From Ruminococcaceae bacterium UBA7080 (GTDB lineage: Bacteria > Bacillota > Clostridia > Oscillospirales > Acutalibacteraceae): a stretch of 64,000 nucleotides of DNA. Of this stretch, positions 8,044 to 17,145 are shown one piece after another. The notes beneath the pieces were generated by a model. The model had not been told where the DNA came from. It saw only the letters and a program-made list of their open reading frames with translations, and made no database searches. The position numbers and the translations under genes were made by a program. Each line of letters opens with the position of its first letter. Position 1 is the first letter of the stretch. The stretch spans positions 62,001 to 126,000 of the forward strand of contig DKZG01000006.1 of the NCBI GenBank assembly GCA_002493595.1, given 5' to 3'.

Positions 8044-9924
8044 TCACTGCACTCTGCCAAACTGTTTTTCAATATCATACTTTGACATTTTGATAAATAC
8101 CGGCCTGCCATGCGGGCAAAAACGTATCTGCGGCATGGATAAAAGCTTCTCAACAAAGAGTTCCTGCTCCTGAGGCGTTGTCTTATCTCCTGCTTTCACT
8201 GCACCTCGGCAGGATGCTGAATGATAAATCCAATCAATTTTATCAGGTGTTATATCTGTTTTATGCTCGAGAAGCTTCTGCGCAATTTCAATAATCAAAT
8301 CCTTTACATCACTGTTTCCGACCAGAGACGGAACAGCGCGCACAACGACTGTGCTTTCACCAAAAGGTTCTGTTTCAAAACCGCATTTTTTCAAAAGTAC
8401 CGCATTTTCAGTCACGGCATCAAACTCATCTTTAGAAAGGCTCACCGCCTCAGGTGATAAAAGCATTTGCACCTCGACCATGTCCTGTGCTTTAAATTGT
8501 TCATAATTCATACGCTCGTGAGCTGCATGCTTATCAATAAAGTACAGTTCATTATCTATTTCAACAATTAAATAGGTTTTAAATACCTCGCCAATCAGCC
8601 GAAATGAAATATTCTCAGCTTCATCCACCGTGCCAAGCATTGGTTTGTCAGTAGATGTTAATTCGGGAGATGCAGCTAAAATATTTTCAGCTATAATACT
8701 GTCTGCGGCCGGCATTTCTGCTTCACATGCTTTATGATTTTCAATTTCATGATTTGAAAAATCCAGTTTAGGTGAGCTTACCTGCCAAAAATCCTCACTG
8801 GCTTTAGCTTTAAACGTTTGCTGAACAGGCTTATCATCCTTTTTCCTGAAAAAATCAATTTTAGAGGCATAGGTTTTTTCAGGTAAATCATAAACACGAT
8901 GCAGGCTGTTTGAAAAATCCGCTTCCTTTATCGAGCGGTCAGAATCGACAGCGGTTTTTACACCATAATAAATCAAATCAAAAACAGGCTTTTCATTAGC
9001 AAAGCGAACTTCTATTTTAGCAGGATGGACATTCACATCCACCAAAGATGGAGAAATCGTAATATCAAGTACGCACATCGGAAATCTGCCGGCCATAATT
9101 GAATTTTTATAAGCCTGTTCAAGCGCTGCCATGGCAGTCTGTGACTTAATAAGCCTTCCGTTAATAAAGAAAAATTGCATAGCCCTGCTTTTTCTTGATG
9201 ATGTTGGCTTAGAAACATAGCCTGTTAATTTCATATTTTCATATTCATATTCAACAGGTATAAGTGCATCGCTTACTTCTTTTCCGAATACAGAATATAT
9301 TGCTGACTTTAACTCTTTATTGCCGGACGTAATAAGAGTTTGCTTTCCATCACGAATAAATCTAAATGAAATTTCGGGATGAGAAATAGCCATTCTGTCA
9401 ACAATAGAAGCTACGGCATTGCCCTCTGTTACATCTTTTTTTAAAAATTTCATTCTTGCAGGTGTGTTAAAAAAAATATCACGCACAACAATTGTAGTCC
9501 CCTTGGGGCATCCTGCCTCATCAAAGGATATCTCTTCACCGCCGGCAATCTCATATCTGGTGCCGAAGCTTTCATGCTCTGCCTTTGTAAGAAGCTCAAC
9601 CTTGGCTACAGCAGATATAGAGGCCATAGCTTCGCCGCGAAAGCCGAGAGTTGATATTGAATTCAAATCATCTTTATCGGAAATCTTGCTTGTAGCATGA
9701 GAAACAAAAACTTTTTTTATTTCATCTCTTTCAATACCGCAGCCATCGTCTGTAATGCGAATATATGTAGAGCCGCCGTTTTTGATTTCAACTGTAATAT
9801 TTTCAGCTCCGGCATCTACTGCGTTTTCAATCATTTCTTTAACAATTGATGAGGGACGCTCCACTACCTCGCCTGCTGCAATGAGCTGATATATTTCTTT
9901 GGGAAGAATATTAATTTTAGGCAT
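8044..9924 (-). CDS. mutL: DNA mismatch repair protein MutL (endonuclease type)
   Basis: MutL couples MutS mismatch recognition to strand removal. The 626 residues start with a GHKL ATPase domain: EMIENAVDAGA, DDGCGI and GFRGEAMASI are visible within the first 105 residues, followed by a transducer domain to about 330, a variable linker, and a C-terminal dimerisation domain. That domain carries the metal-binding endonuclease motif as DKHAAHERMNYE (a lysine in place of the usual glutamine), plus SCRGAVKAGD and CPHGRP, so nicking activity is expected, as in bacteria lacking MutH. The ATG has a GAGGAGGTG site. It lies 34 nt after mutS and 1 nt before miaA. Confidence 0.97.
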   Translation of the reverse strand: MPKINILPKEIYQLIAAGEVVERPSSIVKEMIENAVDAGAENITVEIKNGGSTYIRITDDGCGIERDEIKKVFVSHATSKISDKDDLNSISTLGFRGEAMASISAVAKVELLTKAEHESFGTRYEIAGGEEISFDEAGCPKGTTIVVRDIFFNTPARMKFLKKDVTEGNAVASIVDRMAISHPEISFRFIRDGKQTLITSGNKELKSAIYSVFGKEVSDALIPVEYEYENMKLTGYVSKPTSSRKSRAMQFFFINGRLIKSQTAMAALEQAYKNSIMAGRFPMCVLDITISPSLVDVNVHPAKIEVRFANEKPVFDLIYYGVKTAVDSDRSIKEADFSNSLHRVYDLPEKTYASKIDFFRKKDDKPVQQTFKAKASEDFWQVSSPKLDFSNHEIENHKACEAEMPAADSIIAENILAASPELTSTDKPMLGTVDEAENISFRLIGEVFKTYLIVEIDNELYFIDKHAAHERMNYEQFKAQDMVEVQMLLSPEAVSLSKDEFDAVTENAVLLKKCGFETEPFGESTVVVRAVPSLVGNSDVKDLIIEIAQKLLEHKTDITPDKIDWIYHSASCRGAVKAGDKTTPQEQELFVEKLLSMPQIRFCPHGRPVFIKMSKYDIEKQFGRVQ

Positions 9925-9958
9925 CGAAGCACCTCCTCTTTAATCAATCAATTTTAAC

Positions 9959-12595
9959 CTATGAAAGCTCCTGTGCTTTCTTCTTTAAATCATAGAGTGT
10001 TTGCATAGCTTCAATAGGCGTAAGCGTATTGACATCAACACTCTTAAGTATTTCCAGTATTTCCTGCCTGCCGCTGGCAGTAAAATTATATTGAATATCG
10101 TTTTCCTCTTCCTGTACAATACTGTTTTCGGCTTTAAATTCAATGGGAACAGCATTTGCCTCGAGCTCCTTAAGAATTACTTTGGCACGCTTAACCACAC
10201 TGTCAGGCACTCCTGCAAGCTTTGCTACCTCAATACCAAAGCTCTGGTCGGCACCGCCAAGCACGATACGGCGAAGAAAGGTTATATCATCACCACGCTT
10301 TTTAACAGCGATTGAATAATTCTTTACTCCGTCAATCATACCCTCCATGGCTGTCAGCTCATGATAATGCGTGGCAAACAAAGATTTTGCACCAAGCGTC
10401 TTTTTTTTACACACAAATTCAAGCACAGCCCTTGCAATACTCATTCCGTCAAAGGTTGATGTGCCTCTTCCGATTTCGTCCAAAATAATGAGCGAGGATG
10501 AGGTAGCATTTTTCAAGATGGAGGATACCTCATTCATCTCCACCATAAAGGTTGACTGACCCGTTGCCAAGTCATCACTGGCACCGACGCGTGTAAATAT
10601 CGCATCGGTTATACCTATTTTTGCGCTTCTGGCAGGAACAAAAGAACCAACCTGTGCAAGCAGAGTGATAAGAGCAATTTGTCGCATATATGTAGATTTA
10701 CCTGCCATATTAGGACCGGTAATAATAGCACACCTGTTTTCTTCCTTATCCAGTATTGTGTCATTTGGAACAAACGGTGCACCATCCAACAGTGCCTCCA
10801 CTACCGGATGGCGTCCATCCTTGATATCAATCACACCATCATTGGAAATAACAGGACAAACATAGTTATTATTAACAGCAACCTGTGCAAGGGAAGCCAG
10901 AACATCGAGCATTGCAAGACTCTTTGCTGTTTGCTGAAGCCTTTGAATCTCACCTGCAACCGTATTTCTGACAGCTGAAAAAACCTCATATTCCAATGCA
11001 ACACTGCGATCCTTTGCCCCTATAATTCTACCTTCAAGCTCTTTTAACTCCTGCGTAATAAAACGTTCGCAGTTGGTGAGCGTCTGCTTTCTTATATAAG
11101 TTTCAGGCACCATGTCCTTATAAGCATTGGAAACCTCAATATAATAGCCGAATACGCGGTTATATCCCACCTTCAGCTTGGGTATGCCTGTAAGCTCTCT
11201 CTGTTCATTTTCAATTGAAGCGATTATGCCTGCACCATCCGTCATAATAGACTTAAGTGCATCAACCTCTTCATTATAACCTGCTTTAATCAAATTGCCT
11301 TCACGCACAGAGAATGGCGGTTCATCCACAATTGCATGATCGATAAGTTCTCTTACATCCTCAAGAAGGTCAATATGACTATAAATATCATTGAGCAGCA
11401 CAGATGAGGATTTGCAAAGTATATCCTTAATTTCGGGAAGCTTTTCAATTGTAAGCTGAAGCGATTTGAGTTCTTTAGCATTTGCAGTCCCATATACAAT
11501 ACGTGTCATAAGACGCTCAATATCATTAATACCTGTCAGTGACTCACGCACGGCATCGCGAATGATAGGACTGTCTGCCAGCTCGCTTACTGCATTCTGT
11601 CTTTTAACAATCTTAGATATGGACATCAGCGGACGTTCAATCCACGATTTAATCATTCGCTTACCCATAGCTGTTTTTGTTTTATCCACAACCCAAAGCA
11701 AGGAATGCTTTTTTTCACCCGTCATCATAGATTTTGTTAGCTCAAGATTTCTTCTTGCGCTTATATCCAGGCTCATATACTGGTCCTCATCATAAAAATC
11801 AATCTCTGACGGAACCTCTATTTCATTTTTCTTTTGCGTTTCTTTAAGATAATCAATAACCGCACCCAGCGCACACACAGCCGACTTGCTGTGGCCAATT
11901 CCCAAAGAAGATATCTCGTCCTTTTTAAGCGTCTCAATAATAAGTGATGTGGCACTGTCAAAATCGAAACGGTCATCCTCAAGAATTTCAACACCCGCAT
12001 TGAGCTTTTTTGCAAAATTCTCAAGCTGGTTATAATCAAGGGTTTTTGAATTAATAATCAATTCCTTGGGAGAATATGTTGACAGCTGATTAACAAGCTT
12101 GTTTTCAATATCATCTCCGTCAAGAACCGTTATGTGGAATTCACCCGTTGATACATCGGCAAAACATATGCCTAAATCCTTTTCACCTGTAAAAACGGAG
12201 CACAAATAGTTATTAACACCGTCTTCAAGCATATTACTTTCAATAACAGTACCGGGAGTTATGACTCTTATGACATCTCTTTTGACCAGACCTTTAACCT
12301 TTGACGGGTCCTCCATCTGCTCACAGATAGCAACCTTATACCCTCTTGAAACAAGCTTGGCAATATAACTGTCAGCACTGTGAAAGGGTACACCGCACAT
12401 AGGGGCACGCTCTTCCTGACCGCAGTCCCTGCCTGTAAGAACCAAATCAAGCTCCTGCGAAGCAGTCTTAGCATCCTCAAAAAACATCTCATAAAAGTCA
12501 CCCAGACGGAAGAAGAGAATGGCATCTCCGTATTGAGCTTTTATCTGAAAATACTGCACCATCATAGGTGACAGCTTAGTATTTTTATTTTCCAT
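9959..12595 (-). CDS. mutS: DNA mismatch repair protein MutS
   Basis: Recognises base mismatches and small loops and recruits MutL. The start chosen is the ATG at 12595 (MENKNTKLSPMM), preceded by GGGAGAGG; the codons upstream do not look like MutS. The 878-residue product has the mismatch-binding domain with the FFRLGDFYEMFFEDA motif (Phe wedge and Glu near residues 30-40), connector, lever and clamp domains, and the ATPase with Walker A TGPNMAGKST and Walker B DEIGRGTSTFDG. The last 20 residues form a helical tail. An 85-nt gap separates it from the YlbF-family gene without an obvious terminator. Confidence 0.97.
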   Translation of the reverse strand: MENKNTKLSPMMVQYFQIKAQYGDAILFFRLGDFYEMFFEDAKTASQELDLVLTGRDCGQEERAPMCGVPFHSADSYIAKLVSRGYKVAICEQMEDPSKVKGLVKRDVIRVITPGTVIESNMLEDGVNNYLCSVFTGEKDLGICFADVSTGEFHITVLDGDDIENKLVNQLSTYSPKELIINSKTLDYNQLENFAKKLNAGVEILEDDRFDFDSATSLIIETLKKDEISSLGIGHSKSAVCALGAVIDYLKETQKKNEIEVPSEIDFYDEDQYMSLDISARRNLELTKSMMTGEKKHSLLWVVDKTKTAMGKRMIKSWIERPLMSISKIVKRQNAVSELADSPIIRDAVRESLTGINDIERLMTRIVYGTANAKELKSLQLTIEKLPEIKDILCKSSSVLLNDIYSHIDLLEDVRELIDHAIVDEPPFSVREGNLIKAGYNEEVDALKSIMTDGAGIIASIENEQRELTGIPKLKVGYNRVFGYYIEVSNAYKDMVPETYIRKQTLTNCERFITQELKELEGRIIGAKDRSVALEYEVFSAVRNTVAGEIQRLQQTAKSLAMLDVLASLAQVAVNNNYVCPVISNDGVIDIKDGRHPVVEALLDGAPFVPNDTILDKEENRCAIITGPNMAGKSTYMRQIALITLLAQVGSFVPARSAKIGITDAIFTRVGASDDLATGQSTFMVEMNEVSSILKNATSSSLIILDEIGRGTSTFDGMSIARAVLEFVCKKKTLGAKSLFATHYHELTAMEGMIDGVKNYSIAVKKRGDDITFLRRIVLGGADQSFGIEVAKLAGVPDSVVKRAKVILKELEANAVPIEFKAENSIVQEEENDIQYNFTASGRQEILEILKSVDVNTLTPIEAMQTLYDLKKKAQELS

Positions 12596-12680
12596 TTCCT
12601 CTCCCTCTCTCCAAGTGACAATCAAATTCAGTGTCAGGCAATATAAAACAGCCTTACTAAAAACAATTTAATAAAATAGA

Positions 12681-13091
12681 TTAATGGCAGCCGCCGCAGG
12701 TACAGCAGTCATGTGTACAATTTTCCTGTGGCAATTCGCATGTTTCAGCATCCTGACCATCAAAGAAAAGACCGATCATACCACTGATATACTGAGCCAT
12801 TTGCTCCATCTCTGAGGCTGCAGCTGAATATTTCTGCATATTTTCGCCTTCCATAATCTCTGCATAAAGCTTCTGATACTCTTCCTGGAGCTCTGCAATT
12901 CTATCCTGTGATGCCTCTTCACCCTTTTCATTCTCCTGCTGATATTTGAGTGAAAGCAGCTGCATCTCCTGCATCTGCTGCTGAAGCTTTTCATCACCGT
13001 CATTTGCCTTTGCAGCAGCCTGAAGCGCAATAAAGCGCTCATCCTTCTGAATTTCCTTGCCTAACTCTCTGAGTGCTGATTCAATACTCAT
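12681..13091 (-). CDS. YlbF/YmcA-family protein with cysteine-rich tail
   Basis: A 136-residue, largely helical protein of the YlbF/YmcA family. In B. subtilis YmcA and YlbF form a complex with YaaT that acts with RNase Y in mRNA maturation and carries [4Fe-4S] clusters. Here residues 1-110 are helical and glutamine-rich, and the C terminus is very rich in Cys and His (CTHDCCTCGGCH), a plausible metal-cluster ligand set. Its position, overlapping miaB by four bases (ATGA) and followed by mutS, matches the B. subtilis order ymcB(miaB)-ymcA-mutS-mutL, which favours YmcA orthology. The exact orthologue cannot be decided by eye. Confidence 0.85.
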   Translation of the reverse strand: MSIESALRELGKEIQKDERFIALQAAAKANDGDEKLQQQMQEMQLLSLKYQQENEKGEEASQDRIAELQEEYQKLYAEIMEGENMQKYSAAASEMEQMAQYISGMIGLFFDGQDAETCELPQENCTHDCCTCGGCH

Positions 13092-14530
13092 AATTTTTTC
13101 TCCTTTACAATTTCTCCCCTCATTACAAATGTAAGAGGTTCGATTACTCTGATACTCTGGAAGGTTCCGATAAGATTCTCGTCCCCCTCAAATTCTATAA
13201 TCAAGTTGCCGTCATTTCTTGCCGCAACATAATTATCACCAAGCTTGCCCTTGCCGTAAACATAGCATTTATACACCTTGTCTTTGTGAAGAGCCATTTG
13301 AGATGCACTGATTTTTTCCTGCAAATCCGTCAGCTGCTTAAACCATTTTGATTTTTCCTCTGCCGGTATAGGGTCGTCCATTTCAGCAGCAGGTGTACCC
13401 TTTCTGGGTGAATAAATGAATGTAAAAAGTGAGGTCGCCTTAACCGCTTCAACAAGCGAAAGGGTTTCTTTAAAATCATCATAGGTTTCACCCGGAAAGC
13501 CCACGATAATATCGCTGGTAATGGACAGCTCATCACCCATCAGCTTTTTAGCATAGGTGATAAGTTCTAAATACTGTTCGCGGGTATAATGCCGGTTCAT
13601 TGCCCTAAGCACTCTGTTGCTGCCGCTTTGAAACGGAAGGTGAAGATGCTGGGCAACCTTGTCACAGGAAGCCATAGTCTCTATAAGCTCTTTTGTGCAG
13701 TCCTTTGGATGGCTTGTCATAAAACGAATTCTGAAATCACCGTCAAGACTGCTCAGTTCTCTCAGAAGCTCTGCAAAAGATACACATGGCATTAAATCCT
13801 TGCCGTAGGAATTTACATTCTGCCCAAGAAGCGTAATCTCTTTATATCCTTGCGCAACAAGTTCTTTGAACTCGTTTATAACATCTGCCTTTTCTCTGCT
13901 GCGCTCTCTGCCTCTGACATACGGCACAATACAATAGGAACAAAAATTATTGCAGCCGTACATAATCGGCAGCCATGCCTTTGCATCATCATCGCGCTTA
14001 ACCGGTATACCCTCGGCGATAGCGCCGTCCATATCGGGAATCTCAAAAATCCTCTTGCGACCGGTCAGGGTTCTGTATAAAAGCTCCGGTAAACAGTGAA
14101 TAACATGTGTGCCAAAGACCAAATCAACAAAAGGATATGACATTTTTATTTTCTGCGCAATATGGCTCTGCTGCATCATACAGCCGCACAGTGCTATAAT
14201 CACATCCGTATTTTCACGCTTATAGCTTTTGAGCATTCCCACATTTCCGAAAACCCGATCCTCAGCATGTTCCCTTACGGCACAGGTGTTAAAAATAATC
14301 AGCTTTGCCTCCAGGCGGTTATCCGTAAAATCATAACCCATGACTTCCAGCATACCTTTAATTTTCTCACTGTCTGCAACATTCTGCTGGCAACCGTAGG
14401 TAACAACACAAGCCTTTGGCTTTTCGTCATATTTAACAGATATTACAGAAGCTACACGCTGCGAAAACTGTTTTTGCTTTTCAAGCTCCTCATTGCTCAC
14501 GACTGCAGTTTTTCTTGTGCTGGCACCCAT
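13088..14530 (-). CDS. miaB: tRNA-2-methylthio-N6-dimethylallyladenosine synthase
   Basis: Radical SAM methylthiotransferase that adds a 2-methylthio group to the i6A37 made by MiaA. The 480 residues contain the UPF0004 domain with its three cluster cysteines (TYGCQQNVADSE, NTCAVREHA, ALCGCMMQ), the radical SAM cluster motif CNNFCSYC followed by IVPYVRGRERSR, the GQNVNSYG loop, and a C-terminal TRAM domain (about 410-475). The ATG has a GGAGGTGG site. It is the first gene of the minus-strand run and has the only convincing promoter (14571-14599). The roughly 40 N-terminal residues before the domain are variable in the family. Confidence 0.97.
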   Translation of the reverse strand: MGASTRKTAVVSNEELEKQKQFSQRVASVISVKYDEKPKACVVTYGCQQNVADSEKIKGMLEVMGYDFTDNRLEAKLIIFNTCAVREHAEDRVFGNVGMLKSYKRENTDVIIALCGCMMQQSHIAQKIKMSYPFVDLVFGTHVIHCLPELLYRTLTGRKRIFEIPDMDGAIAEGIPVKRDDDAKAWLPIMYGCNNFCSYCIVPYVRGRERSREKADVINEFKELVAQGYKEITLLGQNVNSYGKDLMPCVSFAELLRELSSLDGDFRIRFMTSHPKDCTKELIETMASCDKVAQHLHLPFQSGSNRVLRAMNRHYTREQYLELITYAKKLMGDELSITSDIIVGFPGETYDDFKETLSLVEAVKATSLFTFIYSPRKGTPAAEMDDPIPAEEKSKWFKQLTDLQEKISASQMALHKDKVYKCYVYGKGKLGDNYVAARNDGNLIIEFEGDENLIGTFQSIRVIEPLTFVMRGEIVKEKKL

Positions 14531-14570
14531 CTGTCCACCTCCGGCTATACTTACTCATTATACGGAGAAT

Positions 14571-14599
14571 ATTATAACAAAATACAAATTTATAATCAA
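14571..14599 (-). promoter_or_regulatory. Sigma-A promoter for miaB and downstream genes
   Basis: On the minus strand TTGATT (14599-14594) and a perfect TATAAT (14576-14571) are separated by 17 nt. The expected transcript starts about 35 nt before the miaB ATG. No comparable promoter was found in the short gaps down to lspA. Confidence 0.7.
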
Positions 14600-14665
14600 T
14601 ATATAAATATAAATAAAATAATAATTTTATTTAGTTATTAAATGAATATAATAGAATGGAAATAT

Positions 14666-14694
14666 TTGATTTTTTATAAGATAAATGATAATAT
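14666..14694 (+). promoter_or_regulatory. Possible promoter for malQ
   Basis: TTGATT and TAATAT with 17-nt spacing, 28 nt before the malQ start. The surrounding DNA is extremely AT-rich, so matches of this quality arise easily. Confidence 0.45.
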
Positions 14695-14721
14695 TATGTC
14701 ATTAAGTAAAAAGGTGATTAT

Positions 14722-16245
14722 ATGTTAGATAAAAGAGGTGCAGGTGTATTGCTGCACATAAGCTCTATGCCGTCAAATTACGGCATAGGCGTATTTGATA
14801 ATAATGTTATTGAATTTATTGACAAAATTGCAGAAATGGGATTTACCTACTGGCAGGTGCTCCCCTTCAATCCTTTGGATGGAGCAAACTCTCCATATTG
14901 CTCACCGTCCGCCTTTGCAGGAAACTATCTTTTTATAGACCCTGCCGGACTGAGGGATATGGGACTGATAAGCGACGATGATGTTGCTCAAAACATTTAT
15001 ACCGGCTCGCCGTATACCGCCGATTATGAATTCGCAGCAGAAAAAAGGCTAATAGCTTTAAAAAAAGCTTTTTTTAATATTAATGACGAAATTGCAAAAG
15101 AGATAAAAGCCTTTGAGCTTAATAATCCGTGGCTGACTGACTACAGCATTTTTATGGCTGTTAAAGAAACGGAGGGTATGAAACCATGGTGGCAGTGGAG
15201 TAAGAAGCATGCTCACTACTTTACTTGTATCCGGGATATATATTCCTATGAGAAAGAGGCTGCATTTTGGAAATTTGTTCAATACATTTTCTTTAAGCAA
15301 TGGTTTAAAGTAAAAGAATATGCCAACAGCAAGGGCATAGCTGTTATAGGTGATATGCCTATATATGTTGCAATGGACAGCGTTGATGTATGGTCAAATC
15401 TGCCCATGTTTCTCATTGACGAAAAAACACTTAAAAGCGAAAAGGTTGCCGGTGTTCCTCCGGACTATTTCAGTAAAAACGGCCAGCTCTGGGGTAATCC
15501 AATATATGACTGGAAAGCAATGGAAAAGGATGGCTTTTCCTGGTGGATTTCACGTCTTGCAAATGCCCTGAAAACTTATGATGCCGTAAGAATTGATCAT
15601 TTTCGAGCCTTTGCTTCTTATTGGCAGGTACCTGCCGACTCCGACACGGCAAAAACAGGCGAATGGGTTGACGGGGCGAAAATGAAGCTGTTTGACAAGG
15701 TATTCGAAATATTCCCGAACGCTCCGATTATAGCCGAGGATTTAGGTGTTTTCGGCGAGGATGTAGTTCAGTTGCTTGAGGATACGGGATTTCCCGGTAT
15801 GAAGGTAGTTCAGTTTGGATTTGACCCGCATTCGGACTCCTCTCATCTGCCGCATAACGCTGTGCCAAACAGCATAAACTATATAGGCACACATGATAAC
15901 AATACTCTGCTCGGGTGGCTCTGGGAAGCAAATGAGGACGAGCGCCGTTTTGCGCTTGAATACTCGGGCTTTAACGGTGACAACTGGGGTGAAGGCGGTT
16001 ATAACAGCCAATCGTGCCGCAGGATTATTGAAACTGTATGGAAAAGTGCATCAAATGTTGCAATTATAGCACTTCAGGATATGTGTGGCTTTGGCTCTGA
16101 CGCAAGAATGAATATACCCGGAGTACCGGAAAAAAACTGGCGTTTTCGCACAACCATGGATACAATATCAAATATCGACGCCGATTATTTCAAAAAAATT
16201 AATTCTCTTTACAGAAGAATGTATCCCTCTCTGAGAATAAAATAA
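14722..16245 (+). CDS. malQ: 4-alpha-glucanotransferase (amylomaltase)
   Basis: GH77 disproportionating enzyme that transfers maltooligosaccharide units between alpha-1,4-glucans in glycogen and maltodextrin metabolism. The 507-residue length is standard for the Firmicutes form. Visible motifs include RGAGVLLHISSMPS at the N terminus, YWQVLPFNPLD, the nucleophile region YDAVRIDHFRAF (Asp near residue 292), the acid/base region IIAEDLGVFG, and THDNNTLLGW with the third catalytic Asp. The start has AAGGTGA. It stands alone: no glycogen genes flank it, and a strong terminator follows directly. Confidence 0.96.
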   Translation: MLDKRGAGVLLHISSMPSNYGIGVFDNNVIEFIDKIAEMGFTYWQVLPFNPLDGANSPYCSPSAFAGNYLFIDPAGLRDMGLISDDDVAQNIYTGSPYTADYEFAAEKRLIALKKAFFNINDEIAKEIKAFELNNPWLTDYSIFMAVKETEGMKPWWQWSKKHAHYFTCIRDIYSYEKEAAFWKFVQYIFFKQWFKVKEYANSKGIAVIGDMPIYVAMDSVDVWSNLPMFLIDEKTLKSEKVAGVPPDYFSKNGQLWGNPIYDWKAMEKDGFSWWISRLANALKTYDAVRIDHFRAFASYWQVPADSDTAKTGEWVDGAKMKLFDKVFEIFPNAPIIAEDLGVFGEDVVQLLEDTGFPGMKVVQFGFDPHSDSSHLPHNAVPNSINYIGTHDNNTLLGWLWEANEDERRFALEYSGFNGDNWGEGGYNSQSCRRIIETVWKSASNVAIIALQDMCGFGSDARMNIPGVPEKNWRFRTTMDTISNIDADYFKKINSLYRRMYPSLRIK

Positions 16246-16253
16246 CAAGAGAT

Positions 16254-16293
16254 ATAAAAAAATACATAAGGCAGACGCCTTATGTATTTTTTT
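16254..16293. terminator. Intrinsic terminator after malQ
   Basis: Perfect stem (about 12 bp plus flanking A/T pairs) with a 4-nt AGAC loop at 16273-16276 and a run of eight T after the right arm, 10 nt behind the malQ stop. The A-run on the left makes it usable on the other strand too. Confidence 0.9.
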
Positions 16294-16385
16294 GCGCAAT
16301 TACATAAGAAAAGGCAACATATTTTCACAATTCCTCATTACTGCACCTTAGACTTTATCTGTGCCTTTTGTTTTTGAACAGTATG

Positions 16386-16802
16386 TTAGGCATATCCCCA
16401 AGTCAGCAATTCCCATTCTCCCCCATCTGTTCTGGCAAGATACCAACACCAACCGTCATACATGGAATTCGGATTAAATCCCTCTGATCTTGACGAACCC
16501 GCACTTTTAAAAGAGGATTCAAAGACAACACATTGCGTATATTGTTTTTCTGATAAAGATTTACAATAATCAAGCTGACCCGACGATTCTCTGTCGCCGC
16601 AGTAAGAAATGCTGTATACCGTGCTGACACTATTCCAAGTTTTAATTTCGTTAAATATTATATTTGCAGCAGCCTCTAAATCCTGATAAGTAAACACCTC
16701 GGATTCTCCCAAATCAATTTTTGTATTTGCCATACGGTTTGAACAGCCGCTAAAAGCAAAAACAATCAACAGCAATAGTATTGAATATTTGATACATTTC
16801 AT
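16386..16802 (-). CDS. Small predicted lipoprotein of unknown function
   Basis: A 138-residue protein starting at the ATG at 16802, which has a GGAGGG site; the 13 codons before it lack one. It begins with a lipoprotein signal peptide (MKCIKYSILLLLIVFAFSGC) with lipobox FSGC, so the mature protein would be lipid-anchored at Cys20 outside the membrane. The mature part has no motif I can name with confidence; it contains YQDLEAAANIIF, three more cysteines and an aromatic C-terminal segment (WCWYLAR, WELLTWGY) like small lipoproteins common in gut Clostridia. Single gene, no partner. Confidence 0.75.
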   Translation of the reverse strand: MKCIKYSILLLLIVFAFSGCSNRMANTKIDLGESEVFTYQDLEAAANIIFNEIKTWNSVSTVYSISYCGDRESSGQLDYCKSLSEKQYTQCVVFESSFKSAGSSRSEGFNPNSMYDGWCWYLARTDGGEWELLTWGYA

Positions 16803-17117
16803 ATTTATCCCTCCAAAAAAAACATTATCATACTTTGCCAAAGTTTACAATGAATGTTGCGTGGAATTTATCTACGCAAAGCGGAATCGGTTATTCATAG
16901 CTTCATAGGATTGAATCCAAGCAAAAAAGAAGGGATTTGAACGGTATTTAAAAAATTTTTCTTGCAGAACTGTCCTGCACCTGAAATGAATGCATTTTGC
17001 AGAGAGGAAAACAAAAATTAAGACAAACTGCCTCTTGTTGAGCATTTTTAACAAAGTATATCTCAAAATGCATCATTGGGAAACTTACTTTCTGTTCAGC
17101 TTCAAGAAACAGACAGT
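16803..17117. other. Non-coding spacer, no recognisable element
   Basis: About 315 bases between the lipoprotein start and the terminator of the next minus-strand gene. Short open frames on both strands here lack ribosome binding sites and protein-like composition. The promoter of the lipoprotein gene must lie in it, but no good -35/-10 pair stands out. Confidence 0.5.
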
Positions 17118-17145
17118 AAAAAAGTAGGCTTACGCCTACTTTTTT
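17118..17145. terminator. Terminator of the cysteine-rich protein gene
   Basis: Perfect 12-bp stem with a TTAC loop (17130-17133), with A-runs and T-runs at both ends, overlapping the TAA stop codon of the gene transcribed leftward. Symmetry makes it bidirectional. Confidence 0.85.

Noticed and set aside
16930..16960. tRNA-like T-loop match in the spacer after the lipoprotein gene
   Set aside because: A GTTCAAATC-like string is present on the minus strand but the flanking five bases do not pair and no anticodon or acceptor stem can be drawn.
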